A stretch of DNA of 64,000 nucleotides from Galerina marginata (Eukaryota; Basidiomycota; Agaricomycetes; Agaricales; Galerinaceae): the NCBI GenBank assembly GCA_023014335.1, contig JAECYW010000010.1:1798001-1862000 (forward strand). The letters are read 5' to 3'. Each line of letters begins with the position of its first letter. Position 1 is the stretch's first letter. The notes under the pieces are model-generated. The model was not told the origin of the DNA. It saw only the letters and a program-made list of their open reading frames with translations, and ran no database searches. The translations under genes and the position numbers were made by a program. This document shows positions 33,239 to 46,300 of this stretch, one piece after another.

Positions 33239-35470
33239 TGTCGAACAAGTCCGATAAAGTCTGGGTTTCTGTATGAATTTTGACGTTCCGGTGTAATGGT
33301 CGATTGAAAGAAAGAAGGCTGGCAAAGTGGATAGATTCTGCCAGTTAAATGTGCATGGAGCACATGCCGGTGAGAATCACTTGTGACGTCGTGTAAGGAC
33401 CCCACCAAAGCATCCTGCTCGAGAACATCCTAAAGGATATGATAATAGCTGGAAGAAATAAGTTAAAAAGTACGTTTGCATTCTTAAATGTAACTTACCA
33501 CTGAGGACAAGGAAAAACGGGCTCGCAAAAGGGCAAACTTTCTGGACGAGCGGTTGGAAGGAAAGAGCCTAGGTCCGACGGCTATTTTACCGGCTTCTTA
33601 AGATCCGGGTAGTAGGACGATCGGAAATTCAATTATTGAATACCCGCTCCGGATCATCCCGCAGGGTATATAATCCCTGCCAAAAAATTTGATTCTTCAG
33701 AAGAAATGCCACGCTGGTCGTTTCGTTGACTCCTACCGTCGACACAGTGCCTTTGACTCTTTGAGTCTATTATTCTTCGAGATCGATACCAGAGCTAGGA
33801 AATGTCTCGGTGCATATGACCATGTCGGGGCATGTCGATTAATGCTGGGATACCTTGTTTGTCGAACACCGTCTTTGTATTTTGTACCAGGTGAGCTTCG
33901 TCAATTGATCATTTTTACAATCCACGCTTTCCAACCTTCCTTGTTCCTCAATGATTCCAAAAATTAAACTGATTTTAATGAGTCCAACTCGTCCTCGGAC
34001 GGGCTTGCGGACAACCTTCTTGCTGAGAGTCTTTCCTCCATTTATCTTCTTTTTTTCTCGCCTGTCGTCATAACCAGTACTGACGTATGTTTTTCTTCTT
34101 AGATCTTCCCTCGTCCACGTAGACTTAGATCCTTATGTCTTTTGTACCTCGTCAAATTAATGACATCTTTGTTGAACAAATCTCTTCGACCCTCTCGGAG
34201 AACCGGTCGCAACTCTCCGAATGTCCTTCACCGCACCTCTGTCTTCACACAACGTCAAGTTATTTCATTGTCGTCATCGATCTGTCGGCTTTCACCGACC
34301 TGTTGCGATTGGGGTTCCTCGGTATCATGCTGTTCGCCGTTGTTTATGCGCTCGGTCACTTCATGTCTTTCTTCTATATTCTGGTTAACTGAATGTGTTC
34401 CTTGCGAGATGCTGTCAAGAAAGACAAGTCGCCAAGGCTTCGTTCTCCGATACAATATTCTCCTCCTTATGCCGCGGCCTAACCTCTGGACCGACGGGCC
34501 GTATGTTCCAAAACATTACTTCTGTGCAATCTGACATATGAGATAACATAGAAGTATCCGCGACCTTCGTTTTCACGCTTAGAAATTGATCTCCGTATGT
34601 TCTTGCAAACTTTATTCACCAGTAACGGGAACCTTCTTTTTTCCCCCATCGTGCGCGTGGAATATGAAGCCCGTTCATTTGTCCCATGTCAGGGAACCAT
34701 TGTATCCTTCACGATGCACTCCACTTCGAAAGCATCCCCGATAGTTTCAAGACGGAATCTCATAACAATTTATCCCATTTTAGGTTCTTCTCATGAACTC
34801 TGTCTTGTCGCGGTGTGGGGATGAAGAACACGGAGATACATACGTTCAGTGGCAGAATGCGACAGCTGTATGATGGCATAAAGGAGTTTATTTGTCTTGC
34901 TCATCTGCATGTTAGAGGCATGGAGTATGTTCCGTCGAGGTGCCCCACTGTTTTCATGCCAAAATGCATATGTGATTGATGTCCACCCCAACCCCATAGG
35001 CAGTGTATTTCTTGTCTCAAGCGACCACAAACTCTGAAGAATCATGATGTGTTAATAGACGTCATCAGTAGGGAGGAAATTCTACGGGCGTATGACCCAG
35101 TGTAATATCGAAATTCTTCCGTAGAATCGGCGTAGATGTTGACACACATACGCAGCGCAACATCGTGTCAACAATGCTTGGGCGTCAAGGAACTCGGACA
35201 TCACAAATTCATTTTGACGATTAGTCGATCACTCCTAAAAGGCAAACGGCAATCTCGCGCTCCGCGCCATTGACTCCGGAGTCATGTGGACCAGGTGCTT
35301 CTTTCGATAATTACTTTTATTGAACTCGTCAGAGTCGCGTTCTATCTAAGAATACAGATCCTACAATTACAGTAATCCAGTACGGTGTATCTACAATAAC
35401 GGAATACAGCATAGATCAAACTTAAAATTTCGTTATGTTGAAAAACGGACGTCTAGAGAGGTGCGTATCG
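33239..35470. other. 2.2-kb region without recognised genes
   Basis: Open frames at 33689-33967 and 34135-34534 (plus) have no recognisable motif and look like chance. A patch near 33590-33680 has CCGGGTAG and CCCGCTCCGG arms and a GGGTATATAATCCCTGCC promoter-like stretch, possibly an old LTR or a promoter, but without flanking repeats I could confirm. The stretch 35210-35400 near the transcription factor end is AT-rich. Confidence 0.35.
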
Positions 35471-38331
35471 TCATGAAGCATGAGAAAAGATCGGCAGGCC
35501 AAGCGACGTGATCGGCGACAAGTTGGGAGGGAAATGGGTTCCAGTGCGACTTGTCGCATTGACCTGTCCTAACCACCCTTTGACGGTTCGGTATCGATCA
35601 TCCAAGTCAGCTTTCGAAGAAAGTGGTCTGATGGTCAGCAATCCATTTTGTTTCGCCTGCTCCGCCAGCCTCGCTAACCAGTAGAAGGGAATGGCGTCGT
35701 GCACGAAAGGAGTCCCCTGGTTCTGTTGTTCTGCGTGCACAGTTTCAGGGTTGTTGGTCCACATCCGATGCCAATTATGCAAGGTACATTGGATAGTGAG
35801 CGAATTCCCACTCGGATTTCCAGCAGCCACAGTCATGGAAGGCGTTGGAATGGACCCAGGGGCGGTTCCTGCGCTCTGTGCCGGAGAGAAGACGTCACGG
35901 AGAATGCTGTGAACAAGAACGAAGGCGGAGAATGGGTTGAGAGTGTAGGGGAACATGGCCGTGTTCTGTTCCTTGAGGGCTGAGAGTGCCATCTGCATGC
36001 TCGTTCCGAGGATGCGGGGGGTTCCGATACCGTAATTTGAGGGCATTCTCTGGATCTGGTACCACTCTCGGGCACTTTGCGCTCTCCAGAGTTCATCGTC
36101 CGAAGGGAGATTGATCTCAAATTCGGAGGGCATAAACGCGGGTTGAGAGGCATTGTAAACCGATTGCATGCAGTCCTGGAGATACGCCAGAACAAGGGCG
36201 CTAAAAATAAAAATAAGTACACTTAGGAGCAGATGACGGAGGAAGAGGGGACGCGAACATACCGCTTAAAAGTCTCGTATCGGGCCCAATCTTTCCAGGC
36301 ACTGTCGAGTAAATGGGGGCTGGAAAAATCTGGGGGTGGCCATGAACTGATGAGTTTGATCAACCCGGTCTTCCGAATCATCTGGAAAATTAAGAAGCAC
36401 CGAGTGGGTGCATGGTGAGCGATGTTATGTCATGTATGGCTTCGCGTAGCCATTAAACGAAAACAACATACCATAACAAGAATGTCGTGGTACATCCTCG
36501 ACAGCGCGCGCTGGTCCGGCCGCGGCTGCATCAGCCCAATTGACTGGAGTAAGACGACTGCAAGGATTAGACACATGTGGTCTTTCAGGGTGCAGGTCGG
36601 TTTTGACTGTGATAGTACCCAAAACAACAGAGTGAGAAAGACGCCGTCAGTGACGAAATAATTTGATGAAAGATCAAAAACATACAAATTCTATGATTAG
36701 CGTGTCACGAGAGGATGTCAACGTTTGGGCAATATAATCCACTGAAACCTGGGTTTTCGCAAAAAAGGCACCGCAAGCTTGCATAGCGGTTAGAAGGATG
36801 GGATGGGTACTTTCCATCCTCCATGTTGGACGGTGGAAGAGCGGAATCTGAGTACTGAATTCAGTGAAAAACAGGTACACTGGGGGAGGCAGTTAGACAC
36901 GAGATCGAAAACTTGAATTTTAAGATAACATACTGTAATGATTCAACTCCTCGGTCGTCGGATTTCCTGATGCCGAGGAGGGACATAAAGGTGTGGTCGT
37001 GTTTAGACTTGCAGGGTGAATCGTGGAGAAGTGTTGTCTCGAAAAGGGTGATTTTCCTGATGAGGCAGGAGTCAGGTTCGTCGTTCCAGTGACAAAATCC
37101 TGATTAATACCCTGGCAGTGCGACTGGGAGTAGCTGGGCGGTTCGCCATTGCCGTATCCGGCACAAGACCGGTTTGTTTCGAACCAACCTGAGAGATCTG
37201 TCTCGGTTTGCACTCGTGGAAGGCACGGGGAAAAGGCATCCTCCATGAACGGGTCGACAGCATTTGGGAAGAAGTCATGGAGGTCGGAATCAAGTTCCAA
37301 CGTGTCGAAGCTCATGTTGAAGGAGTTGGGAATTTTGCGGGGGTCAAAGTAATCTAACCGTGGAGATGACCGGGAGGAGCAGGCAGATGAAGAACTTTCT
37401 GATATGCTAGAAACGGCGTGCATCCCAAATGAAGTTCCTGGAAGAAGTTGATTGGCGAGGTGGGAGGATGAAATGAGGTATGAAAGGGTATCAGGAGCAT
37501 GAGAGCCAAAGGAAAAGGTCGACGATGGGCTTGAAGGTCCGAGAGAGTCTAAGCTAGTAGTGGACTCAGAGAAATCAGCCTCGCTCGGTGCGATTGACAA
37601 TGAAGTTCGAGGGGCCTTTTTAGCAGACTTTTTGTTGCGGGAGGCCTCGGGGTCGTTGATAAAGATGCATTCTCTGCCTCGGGCGGAACATTTTGAGCAG
37701 GGTTGTTGCAGGTTACATTTAACTTTGGACTCTGCGCATGCCTGTGGAGCCTAGTCAGAAGAAGCTCCAATATGGGTAGATGCGGCATACCTGACAAGAC
37801 TTTCGTCTTGACCGGTTGACGTTACTCCTATACAGAAAAAGGACCGGTTAGCCCGACTATGATGTGGACCAGTGAATAAGGACACATACGAATCGCCACA
37901 TGTACGCTTATGCCTCGTTAGCAAGTCACTTCTAGTAAACTCGGCATTACAGATCTGCAACCAACGTCAACTTTGTAAGCGGGCGCTCTCGAATGGCTTA
38001 CACTGCATCGGTGTGCTCGTTCGTTCGTGTCTACGTGACGCAATTGTAAGCATGAACGAACCGCAAACTAATGATTTATCCACATACGTGAACGTAGGTG
38101 TCGATTAAGATGGGTGGTTCGCGTGAACTTGGCCGGGCACAACGCGCAATATTTCGTTTGCGGAAGGGAGGGCATGTTACCTAATGTTGAATATCATTTA
38201 AGCACCATAAAATTTTAGGTGAAACGCGAAGACAACAAACCTTTATGACTCCGCATCCTACTGACTTCGCCATTTGCCTTCAAGTCGATAGTATTTTTAA
38301 CGGAAGCTTCAGATGAGGATGAATGAGGCAT
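35471..38331 (-). CDS. Fungal transcription factor with two C2H2 fingers plus a Zn2Cys6 cluster
   Basis: Ten minus-strand exons (38331-38241, 38180-38088, 38030-38002, 37954-37890, 37827-37791, 37741-36934, 36879-36686, 36606-36472, 36381-36263, 36200-35471) join in frame to about 766 residues. Finger 1 is YCALCPAKFTRTTHLNRHLRSH (Cys 42 and 45, His 58 and 62 in its numbering), split by an intron. Finger 2 is RCSICNAEFTRSDLLTRHKRTC, a C2HC variant. A complete Zn2Cys6 cluster follows: CQAC, KVKC, PCSKC, REC. After a Ser-rich linker comes the fungal-specific regulatory domain (YLFFTEFSTQIPLFHRPTW, LILAVVLLQSIGL, MYHDILVMMIRKTGL, RYETFKRALVLAYL). It is a DNA-binding regulator acting in the nucleus. 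It is divergent from the polyketide synthase across 2 kb and may control it (inference). The long linker holds no other domain I recognise. Confidence 0.9.
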
Positions 38332-40385
38332 GATGGATGAGAAGGTTTGAGTAAAGAAAGGTCCCTTGTTATATAAGCTCACGATAGTATGTCGGTGTTA
38401 GGATCCTGAACGAGCGCGTCCCTCTTTAATTCAGGGTAACCATCATTGTCGTCTCTACCTTAAGCGAGATTTTAGTCGCCCCCCGTAGATGTTGTGACAT
38501 CTGCACAAAATCTCTTCCTACCATATCCCCGGAACTAATATTCCCATACCACAATTTATTGACTCCAACAACAGAGGCTATTGTAGGATTTAGGACAAGA
38601 CAGGTTGGCGAATTTGGCCGATTCCGTAAAACTCGTGCCGACGGTTGATTGCTATGATAGAGGTCACTTGTTCACAACTTCACATGTCTGTCTGTTCTTG
38701 ATCAGCTTGCCGTTTTCAGCATTCTGATAATTCGAAGCGTGACATTTATGTGATTGGACAGCGGACTGACGTAGGTACAACGTACAACGTACTGTTAGGT
38801 TGGCCTTGAGGTCTCCTTTCCGACCTTCCGGAATTGCAAAACAAGGCTATACACGAAAACACGAAAACACCAGCTAACGAAAAAAGACAATGAAATGGCA
38901 TTCGCCGCGGTATGCATCGAGGATTTGGACGCCTTACATCACACCATGAGAAATGATGGCACTCATCCTGGCTAGGTCGAAGCTCTTACTGTGCAGATTT
39001 GTGTCAGTGACGAAGTTAGGAGATGAGAATAAACGCAAATCACCTTGTAAGAGTTCGGAATTACGATCAAAAACCGGATTCGCTAGTAAGGTAGGCATCG
39101 TAATGAGGTCCGAAAGGCCTGCACAGGCCGACACTGCGATACATTACATCGTTCTGAGCCAGCGCTTGCCATCGTTCTGAAGGACATCATTAATTGCATC
39201 CTCAAACACAAGGTCGTGAGTCCAGGGACTCAGCTTGTATGCTCAGGGGAAGTTTCTCTGCATCGAAGCGTTCCAATAGGTAAGAATAAACAATTTCACA
39301 GAAATCTGCCAGAGGAGCACATGAACCAAACAGGAGTCTTTGGAGCTCCAACGCCCGAGGCTCGCACGAAGCACGGTATTCTACCATGAAGATTACTCCT
39401 GTACGCCGGTTTCTTGTCATATCTGACCACTTGTGCCTAAGTCCAAAATTTTCTTGATAGATGGTTATATGTATACCTGCGTTACTCGCCCATGAGTGCC
39501 AGATTAATGCCAGACCTGATATATTGTGCCCTCGGTCAGTCGCGACCAAGACTCGGGTATGTTCGGTTTGCTATGTCCGCAGTATTGGAGAGAGCCTACA
39601 GTAGCTCGAATTCTCGAGGACAACAAGACCTCCTAGTCGAAACAGAGGAGCAATATATTTTTCCAAGAACAAAAGACACGGCCGCAGACCATGAGCAAGA
39701 AAGAGGTCCAGAGTTAAGTACAGAGTAGAGCTCAATGAGTTGAGTCACTCGTCAGATCCGATAAGGATGCTGAGTCACCTGACATGTTGTCACAACGTGA
39801 CAACCTGTGTCAAACCCGACTCTCAGGGACGCCTTGGCCCTTTGGACACTTTACTTTTTGCAGATAGATTTCTGGCCTGGTCTCTCTCTGGGCAGCTACT
39901 GGAATAACGGACCGCCCGATAACGCATTCTCCTCGAAACTTGCCACAGGGAATATCTAAGAATTGCCTGGGTGCGACGCGCTAGATGTTCAATCAGATAT
40001 CGATGTTTCCATAAACATAGAGTCGCATTTCATAAAAGTGAGCATCATTTAATTGGTTTTCTGAACCGGTTCCTTTTCTAATAGAGCCGAACCTTGGAGT
40101 TTTCCTCTTGTCTTCCCAGCTTGAACGCCGACTCAGGTTGTTTAGTTATTAGGTATGCAACTTCTCAAGAAGTCCTTCTTGGACGAGAGCCTCGGGCTAT
40201 AAAAATCCTGTGACAATGTGTTTTTAAACGCATGAGTTTCTGCCGCCAGCTTCCCTTGTTCTTTTCACAAATTTGAGTGTTTCAGTGTGATACTCAAACT
40301 TCTAGAAGTCTCTGTTGCCATCTTCTTAACGCAGGAACATTGGAGTTAGGACCTATAAATCAGCTTTCGCTTCGTTGGATGCTTT
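38332..40385. other. Shared upstream region of transcription factor and polyketide synthase
   Basis: Two kilobases lie between the two divergent starts. Minus-strand open frames at 39134-38934 and 39549-39202 have no motif I recognise; the latter (115 codons) could be a small gene or an exon but has no supporting feature. The region nearest the polyketide synthase holds the motif cluster at 39741-39804. The synthase leader 40220-40385 is pyrimidine-rich, as is usual for a basidiomycete promoter. Confidence 0.4.
39741..39804. promoter_or_regulatory. Motif cluster: two TGAGTCAC sites and an 8+8 inverted repeat
   Basis: TGAGTCAC occurs at 39741-39748 and again at 39771-39778, exactly 30 bases apart. 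This matches the AP-1/Gcn4 type of bZIP site. Eight bases further on is the perfect inverted repeat GTTGTCAC-AAC-GTGACAAC (39786-39804). The cluster lies about 580-645 bases before the synthase start codon. Assignment to a given regulator is inference. Confidence 0.5.
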
Positions 40386-43300
40386 ATGGCGACGAAATCC
40401 TTTACCCACATTTTTCTACCCGTCTTCGGTGGTCAGGGTACTCTAGCCTTTAACCCTGGGAATGATCTCCATCGTTTCTCCAACCTCACTTCATCTGCTT
40501 CCGCCTCAGTTATTTTATCTGCCTGTCATACAGCTTTCCATGATGAAGTGGCGTCATTGGACACAAAGGATCACGACAAACTTGGTATATGCCTTTCTCA
40601 GTTCAAGCACAAGGAATCTATCCTCCAACCCCAAAACGAGCAACAATTCAACAACCCGGTGTTTGCTGGGCCGATCCTCTTGCTTTTCCAACTCCTCCGT
40701 TACCTTTCATTTATAGAAAACGCACCCATAACCACAGATTCGACAACTCCGTTTACGGATGCGTTACGTTGCAACACCGATCATGGCGTCGGTATCCTTG
40801 GCTTCTCCTCGGGCATAATTTCCGCCTGCGTAGTCGCGACTTCACCTTCCGCTCTTTCATTTATATCCCATGCGGTCGAGGCTTATCGTCTGGCATTATG
40901 GATAGGCATTCGATCTCAATTTTACCGAGCCGGTCTTCAACAATCCAGTGCTCTTCCTATCGATCATCGCCCCTGGGCGCTGGTGATAGTTGGAATAAAC
41001 AAAGTCAATTTAAAGCACGCGATTGACGATTTCAATCAGGTATTTTCTTAACCTCGTGTCGTTTTCGCCACCTTTTAACCAATTTGAAGCCTTTTGACAT
41101 AGATCTAGTTCATCTCACCGCAGTGATTGGTGATGGTCGTGTTACTGTTTCAGGCCGCCCAGACCACCTGGCATCATTCGTCCAGACCTTGCCCGATGGG
41201 GTCACTGTTCACGAGACAGGAATCAGGTCACTATACCATAGTATCTCTCAGCTTCAAGCCGTCCGAGGAGAAGTTAGTGCCGACATTGCATCTAGGAATA
41301 TTCGTTTCCCGACATTCCTGGACATGGTGACACCAATACGATCCACCTTCTCTGGGGATCTTATTTCAGATTCAGATCGCTCCGGCTCTTTGGTTGAGCT
41401 GATTATCGATATGGTATTGACCCAACCGGTTAACTGGGATTTAGTCATCGACCGAACAACGTTCTCTTTACCTCTCGGCGTTCCTGTCAGTCTGGTCAAC
41501 ATAGGTCTCGGAACAGGCCTCATCAGAGGATTAAAAAAGACGATTTCTCTCCGCTGTAACGGAGATATCCAAACTGTGGACCTCTGCCACGATGCAACAT
41601 CATTTACACCCAAGGTCAAGCAGGAGCCCATCGCCATAATTGGAATAGCTGTCGATATGCCAGGCGCCCCGAATGTCGGTAGTCTTTGGGAATTACTTAT
41701 GAATGGCTCCAACACTGTCGAGGAGGTCGGTTAATTTTACCGTTTGTTTATATTTAATTAACTCGCTCTTGCCTTCGTAGATTCCTAAAGAGAGATTTTT
41801 ACTCGCAGAATACCCTGACAATAGGCGACCTGGCCGATCAATGAAAGCCCACACTGGCAATTTCGTTCATGATATTGACGAATTCGACTACAAGTAAGTT
41901 TTGTACATCAGCTCATGGCCCTCCTGTATAATCTGACGATACCCAATTCACATTCCAGGTTTTTTAACATTAGTCCTCGTGAGGCTAAAAATATGGACCC
42001 TCAACAGAGAATTTTGCTTCGCGTCGGATACGAAGCTCTCGAAGATGCCGGATACGTACCACACAGCAGCCCGACATTCCAACCGGTAACCTTTGGTTGC
42101 TTTATTGGCGCTGCGACCCATGACTATGTTCAGAATCTGAGAAATGACATCGATGTTTACTACAGCACAGGTAAGTTTAGGTTGGGTATTGGTTTTATCT
42201 AATCTAATCGTTTCTCAGGAACATTGAAGGCCTTCCTCAGTGGGCGCTTATCGTACTGCCTTGGATTGAGTGGCCCTTCTCTCGTCGTTGATACGGCCTG
42301 TTCATCGTCCATGGTGGCGATCCATCAAGCGTGCCGTGCCTTGATGAATCGTGACTGCCATGCAGCACTTGCTGGCGGGGTTAACGTCATTTCTAGTCCT
42401 GATGTAGGTTTCATGAATGTTGCGATCTTACCAACCGCTGAGTACCCCATATTTAGATGTTCATGGGTCTCGATCGAGGCCATTTTTTGAGCCCGTCCGG
42501 TCAATCCAAACCGTTCGATGCTTCAGCCGATGGTTATTGCCGTGGCGAAGGATGTGGTATCTTTGTCCTCAAGCGTCTTTCCGATGCCATGGCCGAGAAT
42601 GATCGAATTATGGGGATCATCAGAGGGATAGAAGTAAACCAAAGCGGTGAAGCAACGTCAATCACACATCCTCACCCACCAAGCCAGCAAGCGCTTTTTA
42701 AGCAACTTCTCATGCATTCGGATATCGAACCTAATTCCGTCAATGTTGTGGAAGCTCATGGGACTGGGACGCAAGCAGGAGATACAAATGAGGTTGAAAG
42801 CATCCGACGGGTTTTGGCCGCTGATCGTGCGCCTAACAACCCGCTCTATGTCACCTCTATCAAAGCGAACATTGGACACCTCGAGGCAGCCTCAGGATGC
42901 GCCAGTCTAGCGAAGGTTCTGCTAATGTTTAGACACCAGATCATTCCCCGGCAGATCTTATTGCAGACCCTGAACCCACGGATCGCACCTCTAGCTTCAG
43001 ATAACACAGTTATTAGTACGGAAAACGTTACCTGGAGGTCGGCAAAGGGAGAAAATCCACGGATCGCTCTCATTAACAACTTCGGAGCTGCCGGATCAAA
43101 CGCGGCCCTTCTAGTCGAAGAGCATATCCCACAAGAGTTGATATCACTGCCCAACAAAGGTGCCTCTTATGTCTTTGGTCTGTCGGCGAAAGATCGGCCC
43201 TCATTGGACGCATTGCGTTCGAAATATATAACATGGTTACGGGACTCGAGCAACCAAGGAACGTCGCCTTTGGATATCGCATATACTGCCACGGCTCGAA

Positions 43301-46300
43301 GGCAAATATACCCATACCGCTTGGCCATCTCTCATGAAAGTATTGAGCAATTGGTTGACAAATTGGAGGCAGCGCCCATCGTTAATGTGGCGGAAAACAA
43401 CACTGGGACTGTATTTGTATTTTCTGGTCAAGGCCATCATTACCGCGGAATGGGGGTTTCTCTTTATGCGACTTCTACCATTTTCAGAGACCACATTGAC
43501 GAATGCGATTTTATACTCACGTCTCACGGGTTTTCTGGTATTCGCTCTGTTATCAATGGCGATAACCCCTCATCCCCGGCGATGGATAACATCGAACTAC
43601 AATCTGCCACATTTTCCTTGCAATATGCGCTTGCTAAGCTTTGGATATCTTGGGGAATTCAGCCCATTGCGGTTGTGGGACATAGGTTCGTGGACTGCTT
43701 TCATTTATAGTATTTGACTAAAGTTGGCTTAATGCATAGTCTCGGGGAGTATGCCGCTCTCGTAATCGCAGACATTCTGAGTCTGAAAGATGGATTGTTA
43801 ATCGTTGCTACGAGAGCGCGTCTCATGTTTGAACGATGCCCGCCGATGACCACTGGGATGGTTGCCGTGTCCTTGGGGCCTGTCAAATTGCAGCCCATTC
43901 TGGAATCGAACCGACGTTTCTCCAATATATCAATCTCCTGCTTCAACTCTCCCAGCGATTGCGTAGTTTCAGGTCCCCTAAAGGAACTTGACGAATTAAA
44001 ACTTTATCTCGAGGACGAACAAATCAAGTCCACTCAACTTCGCGTTCCCTATGGATATCATAGCCCCTCGATGTTCCCTATTGCTGAAGATCTCGTGACT
44101 CTCGCAGGGAAGGTCGGGACCCGCCCGACGCGCATCCCTTTTATTTCTACTGTCCTAGGCCGTGTAATCCTCCCAGGGGACCGGTCCTTTCCTTCTCAGG
44201 ATTATATCGCTCGCCAATGTGTTGAACCTGTCAGATTTACTGAGGGTATTGGATCCTACTTGTCGAGCCCCTTGTTTTCAGGGACGACGACATGGTTGGA
44301 AATCAGTTCACATCCTTCGGTTTTGCCCATGCTCAGATCCTTCCCAGCCTTATCCGATTCACCACTATTAGCCTCTCTCCGCACGCGCGAAGAGTCGTGG
44401 TCTGCATTATCAAAGACTCTTGCCTTATTTTACCTTGGGAACCACACCGTCGATTGGCGGCGTGTGTTCATCGAGATTGGGCCAGCCATTTGTATCGAGC
44501 TTCCTTCATATGCATTTTCTCAGCAAAAATTTTGGGTTCCTTACGTGGAGGAGGCGCCGAAGCAGCTAGATTCGCAGCAACCAACAAAATTCACCTTCCT
44601 AAAAACTTGTGTGCGTTTCCCAGATGACTGCGACAATGTGGCCGAGTTCCAAACCCCCATTAGCCAGTTGAAGTACTACATCAAAGGCCATAGAGTGGGA
44701 GGCGTGCCCCTCTGTCCGGCATCGGTTTACCTTGAGCTCGTTTCTGGAGCCATTACCCTTGCTATGGAATATATGCTTCGGGACGATGTCGGCTATGATG
44801 TTGTCCTTCGTCAAATCAATCTCTCCAATCCCCTGACCTGGAATTACGGGGATGACATTGGCTCCACTACAGTAACGATTACAGTTGATGCCTCCAACGA
44901 GTCATTCACCGTGAAGTCTCGGTTGTCCCTACACGAAGCCGAAATCATTCATGCGAGTGGTGGATACCACCTTCGTTCTCAGTTTGATACTCGGAAAGAC
45001 TTTAATTGCTTGCTTCCTTCAGTGATTCGATCCATAGACGCCATTCTGAAACCAGGAAATTTTCAGGCACTAGAAACATTTTCAACTCGAACAACTTATC
45101 AGGTCATATTTCCACGCGTCGTGGAATACTCGACAGCCTTTCATACCCTTCAGTCTATCTCGATGCTATCAGGAGGATTGGAAGCTACTGGTACTATTAC
45201 ACTTTCTTCCGATTGCGATGCCGGAGCGTTTTTTGTCCACCCTCTGTTTTACGACACTTTGATTCATATCGCGGGGTTTATCTCCAATCTACGCGGGGGA
45301 CAGAACGATGCCTATATCTGCAACGAAATCGGCTCAGTCCAGATTCTCCCAACTTCTATCAAAACCGGAGCCCCATTCACAATATACTGCAAGATTTTGT
45401 CCCTTAACGAAGAGAGTGGCATACTTGGCGAATCTTTTGCCATCTTGGACACTCAACCAAGGATTTTAATTGCCCGTGTCACAGGTATTCGCTTTCAACG
45501 TGTACGCCTTAGCAGCCTCAAGACGGGGCTCGCCAGTATCGCTGGAATACTGTCTCCTATCAGCCATACCGTGCGTGAAGGATCTTCTAATCCTTCTCTT
45601 CCTTCCAATGTCATGGTCACTGTCGTACGGATTGTCGCTGAGGCTTGCAAGACCGATGTAGAGGATGTGTCAGTTCGTCAAGATCTCGATTGCCTCGGGA
45701 TTGATTCCTTGATGCGCATTGAACTTGCTTACGATATATCCAGGGCCATTCCAGGTTTTGGGTGTAGGCCTCAAGAGCTTGGGACATGCAAAAATATCGT
45801 GGATATAGTCGACATGATATTATCGGTCGTCGACCCCGCTCCCAGCGGTGGCAATCTTGATGATAATTCTCCTGCATCTCCATCGACTACCTTTTCGACC
45901 CCACGTACCCTGGTTCAGTCAACTACTGGCAGTCCTTGTATGAGACGGATCGTCGCGCGCATTCTGGATATAGAAGAAGATGTAATCAAGGATGATACTC
46001 AGCTCGCTACTTTGGGTCTCGATTCTTTGTCTTCCATTGAAGCGATTCACACCCTTAGACAGGAATACCAACTTAATGTTCCTAGTAATCTTCTCGTCGG
46101 AGCCAGGACCATTCGGGAGTTAGAAAGCCAAATATTGAAACTCGAGCCATCTTACTTTCCCTCTGCAGTTGGAGAACAAGGATCATTCAACCAAGGCCCT
46201 TCGAGCTCTTTCGTCAAAACATGTCAGGGCCTTCATAATAGAACGTTGTCCCTCTTGCAAAATTCGGCCTCTGGCCAAACGCCTCTTGTCCTCATACACG

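Noticed and set aside
33590..33680. LTR or promoter remnant near GGGTATATAATCCC
   Set aside because: No flanking duplication or paired terminal motif could be found.
34135..34534. Possible small membrane protein (hydrophobic frame)
   Set aside because: Only one hydrophobic stretch, a second overlapping frame of equal length, and no family signature.
39202..39549. 115-codon minus-strand frame between regulator and polyketide synthase
   Set aside because: No motif recognised and no consistent exon could be joined upstream; left as intergenic.
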